Shown here piece after piece: positions 20,567-32,468 of a DNA stretch of 64,000 nt. This DNA comes from Mermis nigrescens (lineage: Eukaryota > Nematoda > Enoplea > Mermithida > Mermithidae): NCBI GenBank assembly GCA_036768485.1, contig JAVLUZ010000151.1:1263885-1327884 (forward strand), written 5' to 3'. The stretch's first letter is position 1, and each line of letters begins with the position of its first letter. The notes below the pieces were generated by a model. The model saw only the letters and a program-made list of their open reading frames with translations, was not told where the DNA came from and did not search any database. A program made the translations under genes and the position numbers.

Positions 20567-21270
20567 AGTTAACTCAGTAACCTAAGCTGCGCCGCTAGGG
20601 ACTTGCTGATTAAGTACTTGCAGTATGTACGGATATCCAAACCAGCAGCACGCCGCCGGGGAAGATACCCAACAACAACTACGAAAGCAACAACCCACTC
20701 TAAGTGCCTTCAGGGCTTACCTAAGTACCTTGCTACACCTAGAGCTGGTTAACGTCTAGCGGCAATAAGCCTAAATACCTAGTACCTAAAGACTCCACGG
20801 ACGTAGCAGGTCCGGTACCTAAGGAGTCTGCGGGCAGGGAAATCCGACCGCAACACCTGACACAGGAGTAGATAACCCTGGAATTTACCCGAGGTCCTCA
20901 GACCTATTTTGGACCAAAAGAATATTTTTTGCGATAAAAACCAAGGAGTTTCGCTTGAAAATACTTAAAGCGAAACGAATTACGAATTTCTATTTTACAA
21001 GCACTCAGGACGATAAACACAACAACAAAGAGCTCTATTCCGGGCTGTCATCTTCTATAAAAATTATGTAATAAATTTTATAGTTTTTGGTTCGAAAAGG
21101 AATTGAAGAATTTTGATGAAAATATATAACAAAAAGGTTTTACCTATCTAATTCCGGCGTTAGCAAAGTGATGAGGCCGGCCGAACCAATTCCCGAACTA
21201 CCTGCATTATAATGCAACACTAGGCAGTTATTTTTCCACCTTTATATTAATCAAACAAATCAAATAAACT
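20567..21270 (+). repeat. Possible Gypsy/errantivirus-type LTR
   Basis: The block starts AGTTAACTCAG and ends AAATAAACT, so the termini read AGTT..AACT, a form seen in insect Gypsy-group LTRs. An AATAAA lies 7 bases from the end. The next bases, TTGGCGCCCATAAAGACGG, resemble a primer-binding site. There is no second LTR and no coding region after it in this window, so it would be a truncated or solo relic. The left half is more GC-rich than the surroundings. Confidence 0.35.
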
Positions 21271-21271
21271 T

Positions 21272-21290
21272 TGGCGCCCATAAAGACGGA
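21272..21290 (+). other. Possible retroelement primer-binding site
   Basis: TGGCGCCCATAAAGACGG begins two bases after the putative LTR. TGGCGCCCA would pair with a tRNA 3' end GGGCGCCA; the following bases do not match the familiar lysine-tRNA site, so the primer is unidentified. Confidence 0.3.
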
Positions 21291-21839
21291 GAAGTCACGC
21301 CAGAAAAGGAAAAACGCGCTGGCACTAAAAAAGCCGAAGCAATCATGGCTGAAGGGGGTATACAGTAAAAGAAGAGAAAAAAGAGAAAGTAATGTTTTTA
21401 TAACAGAAATGGGCGCTACTTGCGCATAGATTTTTCCGTTCTCTGCACAGGCTCAACTTGAATAGCGGTCATGTCGCCCATGTTTTGAATGTAAAGAAAT
21501 GATATGGGATTTATTTGGGCTTCACAAAATAAACGCATTAGTATGTCCCTCGCAACACATAGCGAAGTAGGTCCAACCAATAGACGCCAGCGTAACTGGA
21601 TTGCCTCCGCACGTCTTGCTGTCGGAAACTATCCGACTGCGAACTGGTCGCTATAACTGGCTGGATCGCCAAAATGGTACTCAAAGACCGGATGGTCACA
21701 CTAAACACACTAATGTGCGTTTTGGTCGTTGATGTAAACGACCGTGTAGATACACTATCTACATTTTTCTGGGTCGATTACATATAAATATAGTAATAAT
21801 ACATTAAATGGTGGCTTCAGGCCACCCATTATACTTATG
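21291..21839. other. Gene-free stretch after the possible LTR
   Basis: If the preceding block is an LTR, this would be leader or internal sequence, but no gag-like frame is present. It contains purine-rich text at 21365-21395 and otherwise ordinary A+T-rich sequence. Confidence 0.3.
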
Positions 21840-21990
21840 AGTGTGAAGTAATACAAAAAAGATGGACAGCTACTTTTTTATTATCTATCTTAAAAAACCG
21901 CACATTCTATGTGCGCCCTTATAGCTGTAAAGGGGGATGTGACTTTTTAGGGGTCAAGTATGTATGTACATAGGTACGCGCTACCTATGG
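21840..21990 (+). repeat. Relic of the hairpin end of the 4.5-kb repeat
   Basis: It matches the last 150 bases of copies B and D: TTTTTTATTATCT, AAACCGCAC, TTATAGCTGT, then CATAGGTACGCGCTACCTATG. The terminal hairpin is altered (GGTACGCGCTACC) but recognisable. No other part of the repeat lies directly upstream. Confidence 0.65.
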
Positions 21991-22004
21991 ATTGACTGGG
22001 AATG

Positions 22005-22234
22005 GCTATAGTCTGTTTCATTTATAAGAGAGCTTTTTCAGCAAATCTTTTTCTGAGGCTACAGTAACTCTTTGTTTTCTATGATCCCTACTTACTGTAG
22101 GTTATTTAGAGATCACTGTAGCTGCATAGGAAGGATGGGTTTTACAATAAAACAATGCTATGATCGCAATCTGTCAGCTTATTGTTGGAGATAGTTTTAA
22201 AATTTATTACCGAAGGTGTGTGAAACAGACTATA
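22005..22234. mobile_element. TATAGTCTGTTTCA-family MITE, hybrid subtype
   Basis: It runs from TATAGTCTGTTTCATTTATA to GTGTGAAACAGACTATA. Its left half resembles the tRNA-bearing elements at 15.4-16.5 kb (GAGAGCTTTTTCAG, GCTACAGTAAC) and its right half resembles 19887-20055 (GATCGCAATCTGTC). It therefore looks like a recombinant or internally deleted member. Confidence 0.75.
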
Positions 22235-22245
22235 GAAGCTTGAAT

Positions 22246-22402
22246 TATAATCTGTTTCATTAAACTTTAAGGTTTTTGAAAAAATTTAAAGTGGCTACAA
22301 AAGCGTTTTACTAATAGGGTAAATATGATATTCTACAGTATATTGAGTCTTATGGATACGTGTACCACCACTGCTAAGCCGCATTACCAGCAAAAATTCA
22401 GT
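22246..22402. mobile_element. TATAGTCTGTTTCA-family MITE, truncated
   Basis: It starts TATAATCTGTTTCATTAAAC and matches the reverse complement of 15021-15251 through GGCTACAAAAGCGTTTTACT and CAGTATATTGAGTC. It then breaks off near 22400, where the SINE-like sequence starts. Confidence 0.7.
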
Positions 22403-22605
22403 CAATCAGCGTATGTATGTAAGGGCTTTCTATCCGCTCCGCTTGGCTATCGTCTATTGCATGTTATTTGGCTCTTAAACCTTGTGCTTTGGCACTAGTC
22501 AGTTTTGCTCTTCGGAGGGCGTAACCAACACCTTCGCGCATGAAAAATATTTATACACGCGCGGAATGGAAATCCGTATTTCTCACTTTGAAGTGGCATA
22601 TTTTT
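22403..22605 (-). repeat. Candidate tRNA-derived SINE, copy 1
   Basis: It matches 55960-56172: ATTGCATGTTATTTGGCT, AAACC..GTGCTTTGGCA, a GCGCATGAAAAATATTTAT block and CACGCGCGGAAT. In the second copy the right part reads on the minus strand as an A-box and B-box tRNA-like head. Here the head is more eroded. No terminal inverted repeats are seen, which favours a SINE over a MITE. Confidence 0.45.
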
Positions 22606-22860
22606 CTATAGATTTAAACGATGTAAGTCAACCCATGGGGCGTACATAAGCGCAATCAACTCATTGGCTTTTTCGTTTTACCCGTTTTCTTCGACTTAAG
22701 TTTTTGCATTTTTGTATTTTTAGGTGTGTCGACTATTTCGTCTTTCAGTATATGTTTAAAATGTCTTTCTTATTTTACGCATTTTCTTCTTTACCATGTA
22801 TGTGTTTTCGTCAAAGCGAATAAAATTTATTTTTCCTTCTCCTCCTGAACAGATGTCATT

Positions 22861-23620
22861 ACTAGCAAAGAAAAATGCTCTGATGGAACAAAAAAGATGA
22901 ATATACATGGAATTGTGGATTATTAAGGATGTAAAAGGAGGGGACTAGGAAAAATCTATCTAAAGTCGCAAAATCTGCTAAAAATCACACTTTCTCTAAG
23001 CAACGCAAAAAATCGAAGTATATTCTGCAGCCTCTAAAAAGTGTCTTTTTTAAATAATGTTCAAAGTTTCAGATAAGAGTGTATAAACGAAATCTGTAAT
23101 GTTTATTTTTTTAATTAATGGCAAGTAGCAACGCTGACTAGCTTCGTATCCTGATCGATAGAAAATTAAGTGGTATTGTATTAAAAGTTGTTTTATTTTG
23201 TTCTGAGCATTAAAGCAAGCAAAGCAGGGGCCGATTGATTAGTGCACACAATCCTAAAGGGCATGCTAGTGTACTTACATCTAGTCTGTTTCAAGTCAAC
23301 TTAAGTGTTTCCTACTGTTTTAAACCATTCATTCAATTGGCTTAGAAAGGAAGTTAGTTTACTCAACATCATTTCCCATAGCTACAGCGTAGCTAATGTG
23401 CTGCTTTTTCAATCATTTTATGGTTAAATATTTATTTTAATCTGTTGGCCGCAGAATATACTTCGATTTTTTGCGTTGCTTAGAGAAAGTGTGATTTTTA
23501 GCATATTTTGCGACTTTAGGTAGATTTTTCCTAGTCCCCTCCTTTTACATCCTTGATAATCCACAATTCCATGTATATTCATCTTTTTTGTTCCATCGGA
23601 GCATTTTTCTTTGCTAGTAC
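22861..23620. repeat. Foldback block of copy B
   Basis: Inverted arms of about 170 bp at 22861-23035 and 23450-23620, both bounded by ACTAGCAAAG/CTTTGCTAGT. The loop contains TAGTCTGTTTCAAGTCAACT near 23281, which resembles the ends of the TATAGTCTGTTTCA elements but is unpaired here. Confidence 0.8.
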
Positions 23621-25028
23621 CCAGCTTTTAATTAGTATGATTTGAGTACATCAGTCAGTAAACACATACAGTAACATGCCATTACAATGACAGCAGTCCA
23701 AGAACACGGAAAGCAATACTGTTCTTAACATCAGCATTATTCTTCTCAAACAAGACAACCTTACATTATTTTAACAGATCAAAGTTTTTCAGCATTAACT
23801 TTACGCAAATTTCAAGTGTAAGGAACACTAACGCTCAGATTTGGAAGTAAAATAAATTTGTAGTATAAACTACATTTTAACAACAAATGATTAGTGCAAA
23901 TTTAACACAACTACTAGGTGTAGAGAAAACTAATAGTCAGATTCTCAATTCTGATTTTACGTAGAACATTTTGAAAAAAATTAAGCTTCCGCAAGGCTCT
24001 AGAACAAGAGTTGAGTTAATAGGCACACAACCACAGAGTTTAAAGAAAATTTCAGTCGGATTCGTTATTCTGATATTACGATCAACATTTATGAAAAAAT
24101 TAAGTCTCCACAATGGCCCAAGGACAAATAAATATCAGATGTGTTAACGTAGACTCAAGTTAAGTTCACTTCGCTTACTTAACCCGAATCTCAAGCTTAT
24201 GCGCTCACACGGGGGTTCTCGCCCTTTTTAGGAGGTCGATCACCAGCCGGCGATTCGGGGTAAGCGGCCCGGCCTATTCAAGGTAGCCCGTCCCTCTACG
24301 CACGCACCTAGTGAAACTTACTTACTTAACCCCTTTGAGATTAAGTACCTAATTAAAGTAAGTTCCCGGAAACCTAATTGAGGCCTCAAAAAGACTATTA
24401 TTTAACTTGTTTTGGACCGAATTCCGGTGCTTTAAAGGGTTCCTAAGTATAGTGTAGCACAAGGACAGAATTCAACAGCACGGAAATTCAACCGAGCCCA
24501 GCATCCTTAATTGAATAATTAATTTTTACAATATTTTTGGACAGAAAAATTATGAAGCAATTAAAAAGCGACAGCATGGAGGATACATGCTGCTGACCGT
24601 CGTGTTACGCTAATCGGGTAAAATCAAACAATGTAATTAAACAAGGGCACAAAGCCCTGCCAAAGGCATACAACAACTGATGCCAATTGGCACAAACACG
24701 AATGATTAAAAACAAAGCGTACGGCGAAAAGAAGCGTGCACACTACGCAGGAAAACTAATAGACGAGTTCTGCAGCCAAGCAGATAAAAAGGCACATACG
24801 GAGTCTGCTCACGTACGGCGACGAACAGAAAAAAAGATACGCTCAGCGCGGAAGCTGGCGGAGAGGTTCTCAGGCTCAAAAACTAATTGTAAAATGTAAA
24901 ATCTTAAAGTGCCGTCAAAACTGCGCTCGCACGCAGTTTTAACTGATGCGGAAAAGGAGGCGTAACAAGAGATGAAAAGGATCTATGAATACGACAATAG
25001 GCCTATGGGCAAAAGCTTACGGTAGAGG

Positions 25029-25218
25029 CAGTGGCGGATCTAGGATTTTCCTAAGGGGGGGGCGGTACTCCTAAGGGGGGGGGCGGAACCCTGACTTGGG
25101 CGGAAAAATTAGCCGTTTTAACCCGAAAATCGCTAAAAATCGCTTAAAAATGCTTAATTTTGCGCACTTTTTTGGGCCAATGGGGGAGGCGGCTGCTCCC
25201 CCCCTAAATCCGCCCCTG
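25029..25218. mobile_element. hAT-like MITE nested in copy B
   Basis: The left end is CAGTGGCGGATCTAGG and the right end CCTAAATCCGCCCCTG. Flanks GGTAGAGG (25021-25028) and GGTAAAGG (25219-25226) are an 8-bp duplication with one mismatch. It occupies the same site as the insertions in copies A and D. Confidence 0.8.
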
Positions 25219-27490
25219 GGTAAAGGTATGTACAAACGAGACAGGCACAAATATGACACGCACACATATGATCTTTTAACACACGTAAGATATGATAACA
25301 CACATACCAATTCGTACTCAAGTCGCATTAAGCCCAAGTAACCATTTTCCTATCCCGGATTTTGATTGAAAATATGTGTGGGAATGGAATGAAAAATATG
25401 ATAATTTTTAGGGGAAGGTAGTCCCGGGCGACTCACTTAAGCGTTGCGCTTAACGGTCGTGTACGTGCGTATGGAAATTGAGCACAAGAATGTACATCTG
25501 GGGCAATCAATCGGTTTTTTTTTCATCTGTTTCAAAAAAACCCAAACCGATTTTTTTTCCAGGAAAATTTTTCCAGTGTAAAGTTTACAAACATAAGTTT
25601 GGCACAAACAAACGTACTACAATCAAAGGGCTACAAACTGGCCCAAACCGAATTTATTTACACTCCACTTTCTCTGTTCAGAAGTCGGGAGAGGTCGAAT
25701 AGGATAAAAATTAAGTACTTCTAAGGGGAGGCGAACAAAAAATATGAAGTGAAGAAGTCGGGAGAGGTCGAATAGGATAAAAATAAAGTACTTTTTAAGG
25801 GGTGGCGAACAAAAATATGGACAAACACGTATTTTTCACTGTCCACCACATTGTAAACTTTAAAAATCTGAACCGAACGCCCCATTGAGTGTAAATAAAT
25901 TCGTTTTGGGCCAGTTTGTAGCCCTTTGATCGTAGTACATTTGTATGTGCCAAACTTATGTTCCGCGAAATATTTGATATGATTTACCAATTAAATACGA
26001 AAAAACCTGTTTTTTCGCATATTTTACACCTCAGATTTTGAACTTTACACCCCATAAACAACTCAATATTACGTTTTTTTGAACGCGGTTTGCTTCGACG
26101 TGTAGCCCTTAAAAGTTACTTTATATTTATCTATTTAAATTATCTTAACTCATAACCGAAAAAGTTGGCAGAGAAATCTTGGACAAAATCTGTTTTTTTA
26201 CTCATCCGCTAGAGTGTAAAGTTTAAACCCCTGGTACTGTGTATTAATTGTAAAAAAGTTTGAAGGTCAGATTCGTTATTCTGACCTCACAGAGAACATT
26301 TTTAAAAAAAATTCATAATCCACGACGCTCTGGGTGGAAAAAATTTTTCAGTGTAAAGTTTACACCTGCACTAATAACGCAATATTGATTGTAAAGAAAC
26401 AAAATAAATTTTGACGTGTAGCGCTTAAGACGAGGCAGATTTTAAAGGTAGTTACCACGTTCTTTCTACTAAGTGGAGAATATGGCAGGGAAAAAATATT
26501 TTTTGTCTCAGACTCTTTACAATAAACCGCCTCTAAATTCGAAAATATATATTTTTTAAGAAAAGATAAAAAAGTTTCTCCTAGATTTTATAACCGTCTA
26601 CCTTTTGAAACCAATCAGACAGCATAGAATGTAAAACTGAGTTAGATATGCTCTTGCACATGAAAACAGTAAAAAACCGTCTAATTTACACTCCTGTGCA
26701 ACAACCAATGAGTGTAAAGAAATTTTAAGACCAGATTCGTAACCTACTAATTAGGGAAAACATTTTTTAAAAAAATCATCATCCACGACGCTATGGGCGG
26801 AAAAAATGTTTTCAGTGTAAAGTTTACACTTGCACTAATAACGCAATATTGATTGTAAAAAACAAAATAAATTTTGACGTGTAGCGCTTAAGACGAGGCA
26901 CATTTTAAGGGTAGATACCACGTTTTGTCTACCAAGTGGAGAATATGGCAGGGATAAATTTTTTTTGTCTCAGACTCTTTACAATAAACCGCCTCTAAAT
27001 TCGAGAATATTACTTTTGAAAAGAATTAAAAAAAGTCTCCCCTAGATTTTTTAACCGTCTACATTTTGAAACCAATCAGACTGCATAGAATGTAAAACTG
27101 AGTTAGATATGCTTGGCCACATGAAAACTGTAAAAAAACCGTCCAATTTACACTCCTGTGCAACAACCAATGAGTGTAAAGAAATTTTAAGACCAGATTC
27201 GTGACCTACTAATTAGGGAAAACATTTTTTAAAAAGTTGGCCCTCCGCAAATTATTTGAATTTTTGGTGTAAACTTTACACACTCACGACGCGCTCGGTA
27301 TTGAGTGTAAACAAGAAAAAAATGGGGGCACTAAGTTTTTTATTATCTACCTTTTAAAAAAACCGCACCTCTCAGATGTGTGCCGTTATAGCTGTGAGGG
27401 GGGACACAAATTTCGCACTCGCCGTGAAAAACATATAAGAAAAAAGGATGACCAAGTATATTATAGGTAGCGCTGTCGCGCTACCTATGA

Positions 27491-28388
27491 TCAGGTATCC
27501 GGCGCGAAGCGCTGGATTAGTTTGAGACAAGATCACTGACGGCCAAAAATCACTGCAAATTACATACCTATCCATTCTTTATTATGTTGGGCCAGTGGGT
27601 GGAGGCAGGCGCCCCCGCCTCCTTGAATCGTCCCCTGCTTACGTGGATCAGTAGTAGGCAAGGCATAGGCAATGGTTGGTTACATAATGATAGCAGTATA
27701 AAATCAGAATCGACGTGAACGACAAATTAAATGGTAGGTACCTAATAGCTTTTCCGCTTTAAAAAGGCTAGGACTCTCTCTGTTCGTATCAGTTATCTCA
27801 ATCATTCCTATCAAAAGGCGCCTAAGTATGTAGGTACATCACATCTAAACACTGTGCTCTCGAATTGATTTCTGATGCTTTGTTTCATGAAAATCATTTG
27901 TAACGGGCCACGATGCTCTTCGCTGCAATGCAGCTAAATCTTTGTCGACAACCCTGACAAAACAACCGCATTTCGTTTCGACGTATGTATCAAGAGTAAA
28001 AATTTAAAGAATACATTAGTTCAAATGTTTTAGGTAGAATATAACACTGAGTTTGAATTCCATTACAAACTTGTCTGATTTTTATGCAACAAAAGCTTGT
28101 GATTTTCTCATGAATTTACACCATACGAACAAAAGTGGCCATCGTGGATTTCACTCAAAATTACTTTCTGTATCTAAAATTATGTACATGCACACATGAT
28201 ATTTCAAGACGCGCTACTGAATTTTAAAATACCTACCTACGTAATAGTAGGTATACAAATTGTACATTATTCAATTTACCATCACACAGCGCTGTAACGA
28301 AATTCAAACACATCGCCGCGCTATTTAATCGAATGTCCCATTTTCTCCAATTCCGCCCACTTCATCGCTAGTTAGCACAGATGGAAGG
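27491..28388. other. Gene-free stretch
   Basis: No supported gene. A reverse-orientation hairpin word CCGGCGCGAAGCGCTGG lies at about 27500-27516. The remainder is A+T-rich with short open frames only. Confidence 0.4.
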
Positions 28389-28396
28389 GAATCATT

Positions 28397-28653
28397 CACA
28401 CCTGGGCGTGGGGTTTGGGGGTATGCACCCCCAGAAACCAAAATACCCCCCCAGAAATCAAAATACCCCCCCCCAGAATTCAATTTTTGAAAATTTTTTT
28501 CGTTTTTTTCGCAATTTTTTGATGCCAATGGATAGTGCTTGATGAGAAACGTCGAAAAATGGTGTTTTTATCGCCATACCACCATTTTTAAGGCCATTTT
28601 TCGACTATCAAAAAAATCTTGCACCCCCAGAATTTTCTTGCTGCCCACGTATG
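28397..28653. mobile_element. CACACCTGGGC-family MITE, intact, TSD GAATCATT
   Basis: This is the cleanest simple copy: it opens CACACCTGGGCGTGGGG, closes CTGCCCACGTATG, is 257 bp, and is flanked by exact GAATCATT duplications (28389-28396 and 28654-28661). The interior holds GGTATGCACCCCCAGAA, TGATGCCAATGGATAGTGC, TTGATGAGAAACGTCGAAAA and a CCATACCACCATTTTTAAGG block. The sequence folds partly on itself through CCCCCAGAAA/TTTCTGGGGG-type words. It defines the family's borders. Confidence 0.9.
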
Positions 28654-28661
28654 GAATCATT

Positions 28662-29052
28662 GATGCACAGCATAGTTAATACTGTTAATTCTCCGTTTCT
28701 AGTTAGTTCAAAGCAATGAGGAAAATTGTCCATTGCCTTCTTTACCTCATTTTTCCCAAAAAATTTACGATTTTTCTATTCTCTAAGGTGGACCCGAAAC
28801 ATCCTTCCACCCAAATCCCATATACATGTCTAGGTGGAACGTGCGATGAGAAGGAATTCTCTATATTAAGTTTCCATGTTAAACAACTCAGTGAGCACGT
28901 GGGACGCTCGAATAGACAAGGACTGCGAACGAGTAAGATGCGGAGAACAGGACTCAGAAGGAGATTACTTCTTCTTGGGGGCTAGAGGGTTTTAATCTTC
29001 CCTGCCCCAGAATGGATACGAACTGACCCCTCACAAAATGGCTGCGTGCGAC
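28662..29052. other. Gene-free spacer between two MITEs
   Basis: A plus-strand 89-codon open frame (28716-28985) crosses this spacer but shows no domain, signal or splice support and is not called. No RNA gene or transposon end is recognisable. Confidence 0.35.
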
Positions 29053-29322
29053 CATAGGTGGGCAGCACCAAAATTTGGGGGGGGGTGGGGATGTGCAAGA
29101 TTTCTTAAAGGTCAAAAAATGGTTTTAAACATTGTGGTATGGCGAAAAATCACCACTTTTCAACCTTTCTCATCGAGCACTATCCATTGGCATCACAAAA
29201 TCGCGAAAAAAAACAAAAAATGTTCAAAAATTAAATTCTGAGGGGATATTTAGGTTTTTTTCGGGTATTCGGCCTTCTGGGGGGTGCCTTCCCCAAACCC
29301 CCCCCCCGCACGCCCACGTGTG
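29053..29322. mobile_element. CACACCTGGGC-family MITE
   Basis: It opens CATAGGTGGGCAGCACC and closes CACGCCCACGTGTG, with TTTTCAACCTTTCTCATCG and CACTATCCATTGGCATCA inside. The flanks do not form a clear 8-bp duplication, so the insertion has been altered at an edge. Confidence 0.75.
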
Positions 29323-29940
29323 GCTGTGCTGCAACCTCCCAGAAGTATTTATTTTTCGTAAAAATTGTAAACGTGTGTCTTTTTGAGCGGTTTTAGCTTA
29401 TTTTTAGTTCGAAAATCTCTAATTTTCGACGCTAACGTTAACCGAAACGTGAAAAACAATGTTTGTGACGTTTGCCCTTCGTTATTTAGCTAAAAGAAGG
29501 CACTTGGTAAAAATTTTTAGACTTGACCTGACCCCCCGAATTCCGGTGTTGCACATGTATGAATGGGACTATCCCATTTTTGACGCCCTTCCCAAGAACA
29601 ATATCCTGACTGCGCCCTAGGTACCTAACTATGATGGCACAACTAATTAAAATTCACATAAACCTAAATTAAAGACATATTCAAATCAATGCTTATGATT
29701 TCTCGTGTTAGGTACTATTAAAGCACCTGTGGCGCATGTATGATCTCTCAAACAAATATCGATGGGCGGTCGACTCACAACAATATCGGGCATTGCTCGT
29801 CAATCGTTCGAACAGTTCAAACGCATGCAAAAAGCCGATCACGAAACACAACATGAAAAGTGCACCATTTCGCCAGTGAAACTTGAAGTACGAACTTGAA
29901 TTTAGAACCCTGAAAATAAGTTTGTAGATTCAAGTATTTG
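29323..29940. other. Gene-free stretch
   Basis: Non-coding sequence with no recognised repeat ends apart from text near 29580-29620 (CCCTTCCCAAGAACAATATCCTGACTGCGCCC-like) that resembles a decayed GGCGTAGTCAGGAT transposon end. Confidence 0.3.
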
Positions 29941-29956
29941 TCAACAAGAATTTGGA

Positions 29957-30115
29957 AAAAATTCATAATGTACAATTAAACGACTATTCCCAAAGATATT
30001 TACTTATATGGAACCATTTACCCGACCATTTAGAGACTATAAGTAATATTGATTTATTCAAAAAAAATTTAATTGTCAAATTACGTGGGGCATACCTAAG
30101 CAATCGCTCCGTGAT
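29957..30115 (+). pseudogene. Remnant of a LINE ORF2 C-terminus
   Basis: The short frame contains YSQRYLLIWNHLPDHLE followed by an LFKKNL segment. This matches the 'R...WN.LP.......F...L' block found just after the reverse-transcriptase domain in non-LTR retrotransposons of the CR1/Jockey/L2 group. Nothing upstream encodes a reverse transcriptase, so this is a 5'-truncated tail. The group cannot be fixed from 50 residues. Confidence 0.5.
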
Positions 30116-30664
30116 CCGAATGTCCTTTTGCTCAGTTGTCGCGTCGTTTCGTCTTATATTTTACCCGTTTGTGTACCTACGTATGTTTTTCTGACGATAA
30201 AATGTTTCACTTCAGTTCAATTCAGAAATTCCTTATATGTATGAACATGAATATATGACAAAATAAGAGCCAAGGACAACTTATACGAAATTTTCTCACA
30301 GCTTGCATTGGCATACAGATTTTTTGAGTAGAAACTAGGTATGCTTTTTCTACACTATTCGCGTCACAACCTGAAATTAAAATAATTTGCTTGAATGCGC
30401 AAGCCTTCTGCCTAACCATTAATAAGAAAAAATAATTAGCGCGCTTATAACTTCATTTGCGACACAGAGAGCTCGTTCCACACTACTGTATGTAGTCTGT
30501 TATGTTTGGCAAGTCGGTTAAGATCTAGCAAATTACTATAAGTCTGTTTCACGAAAGCTTGTGCTTGGATTGCAACTCTTAATCCGATGCAAATCGATTG
30601 CAAAAGCGGTTTAAACTGAGCAGCAATCACGATTGTTTGCATGCAACTGATAAGCATTTGAAGA
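30116..30664. other. Gene-free stretch
   Basis: No gene supported. A single TATAAGTCTGTTTCACGAAAG end near 30537 is a stray terminus of the TATAGTCTGTTTCA family with no partner close by. Confidence 0.35.
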
Positions 30665-32084
30665 TAGCAAAGAAAAATGCTCCGATGGAACAAAAAAGGG
30701 GAATATACTTGGGATTGTGAATTATCGAGGATGTAAAAGGAGGGGACTAGGAAAAATCTCCCTATGTTATATGCCAAGAATCGCAAAATATGTAAAAAAT
30801 CAGACTTTCTCTAAACAATGCAAAAAATCGAAGTATATTCTGCGGTCTCTGAAAAAACGTATTATTTTAAAATAATTTTTTCCGATTGACATAATATCTT
30901 GAAAGCATATTACGTAATGCAACTTTTTGCAGACTTCATTCAACTTTGAGTTGCTTAATAATGTGACTGTAAGTGAAATGCTGTTAACAAATCATAATTA
31001 AGTTGTTCGTATTTCATTATTACTAAGCATGTCACTTAGCAGATACAGCCATTCTAAGTGTCAAAGTGCAAGCAATATTCAAATTACCAAAAAATTGATT
31101 GAAAAAAGCAGCGAATTAGCAATGCAATAGCTAAGCGAATTGAATGAAATAGTACATATCGATGCATTCAAGACAATCGATGATATTGTTGGTTCAAAGC
31201 AGTAGGAAACACGGAAGCTGACGTGCAACAGACGTTATGTAGATACTCTTTTACACATGTCTACAGCAATTGTTTACTAAACTTTTACATTTTTCAAAGG
31301 CCGCAGAATATACTTCGATTTTTGTGCATTGTTTAGAGAAAGTCTGATTTTTTACATATTTTGCGATTCTTGGCATATAACATAGGGAGATTTTTCCTAG
31401 TCCCCTCCTTTTACATCCTCGATAATTCACAATCCCAAGTATATTCCCCTTTTTTGTTCCATCGGAGCATTTTTCTTTGCTAGTACCCCACTTTTAATTA
31501 GCAAGATTTGAAAATACAATAGTAAATTTCATTTACTGTGCGGTTCTTCTAATAATTGAATGGTTTTAACTTTACAAAGCTACTAGTTGTAGAAGAAACA
31601 AACATTCTGATTAGTAATTCTTATGTTACGTACAATATCCTGTAAAGAAATATGCTTCCAAAACTTTCTAGAGCTCAACTTAATTTACATTTTAAACTTT
31701 ACACAAGAGTGTAAAGAATTTTAGTGGGATTAATAATTTCGATATTGCTCTGATATAACGATCAGCATTTATTAAGAAATGAAACCTCTATAATGTTCTA
31801 AGAACAAATTAACATTAGGTGTTGATCACTTTACACTACTCTTCATGCGCCCCTAGCAGACGTATCACATCTGTTTCCATATATATTTTACGACTTTAGG
31901 GAAAAAATAAGTTACCGTAAGAGGCTCTAGAATGAAGCTTATTATATAGTGTAAACTTTACCCTAGCAACGAGTGTAAAGAAGATTTTAGTCGGATTTGT
32001 AAATTCGATATTACTCGGATATTACGATCAACATTCATGAAAAAATTACGTCTCTACAACGGTTTAATGACGAATAGACACAGA

Positions 32085-32340
32085 TGTAAACCACTTTACA
32101 TCACTGTTGAGTGTAAACAAACGCGCACAGCTGACGTCCCTTATTTGATTCCATGTAAATTTGTAGATTTCGGCAAAAAATTTAGGTTTTTGCAAAGCTC
32201 TAGAACGAAGATAAACCACTTAACATCACTCTTGAGTGTAAACAAACGCGCCCAGCTGATGTCCCTTATTTGATTCCATGTAATTTTCAGATTTCGGCAA
32301 AAAATTCAGGTTTTCGCAAAGCTCTAGAACGAGGATTAAT
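32085..32340 (+). repeat. Tandem ~125-bp duplication inside copy C
   Basis: Two consecutive units share AAACCACTTTACATCACT (second copy AAACCACTTAACATCACT), GAGTGTAAACAAACGCGC, CAGCTGA, GTCCCTTATTTGATTCCATG and a GCAAAGCTCTAGAACGA end. They are almost identical, so this is a recent local duplication within an otherwise old repeat. Confidence 0.75.
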
Positions 32341-32468
32341 TAGCAGTGTAAACTTTACACAACCGCCTAGTGTAAAGAGGATTTTATTCCGATTTGTAAA
32401 TCTGATATTACTCGGATATTATTATCAACATTTATGAAAAAATTGCATGTCTACAATGGTCTGAGGAC

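Larger units (their letters stand above)
22861..27490 (+). repeat. 4.5-kb palindrome-rich repeat, copy B
   Basis: From ACTAGCAAAGAAAAATGC (foldback arm, 22861) to the hairpin ATAGGTAGCGCTGTCGCGCTACCTAT at its right end. The interior parallels copy D throughout: the foldback block 22861-23620, the GGAGGTCGATCACCAGCCGG region near 24232, the nested hAT MITE 25029-25218, tandem TGTAAAGTTTACA subunits from 26200 to 27300, and the hairpin end. Copies B and D are nearly identical by eye, implying recent spread. An extra A in the 84-codon frame shared with A and D breaks it here. Confidence 0.75.
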
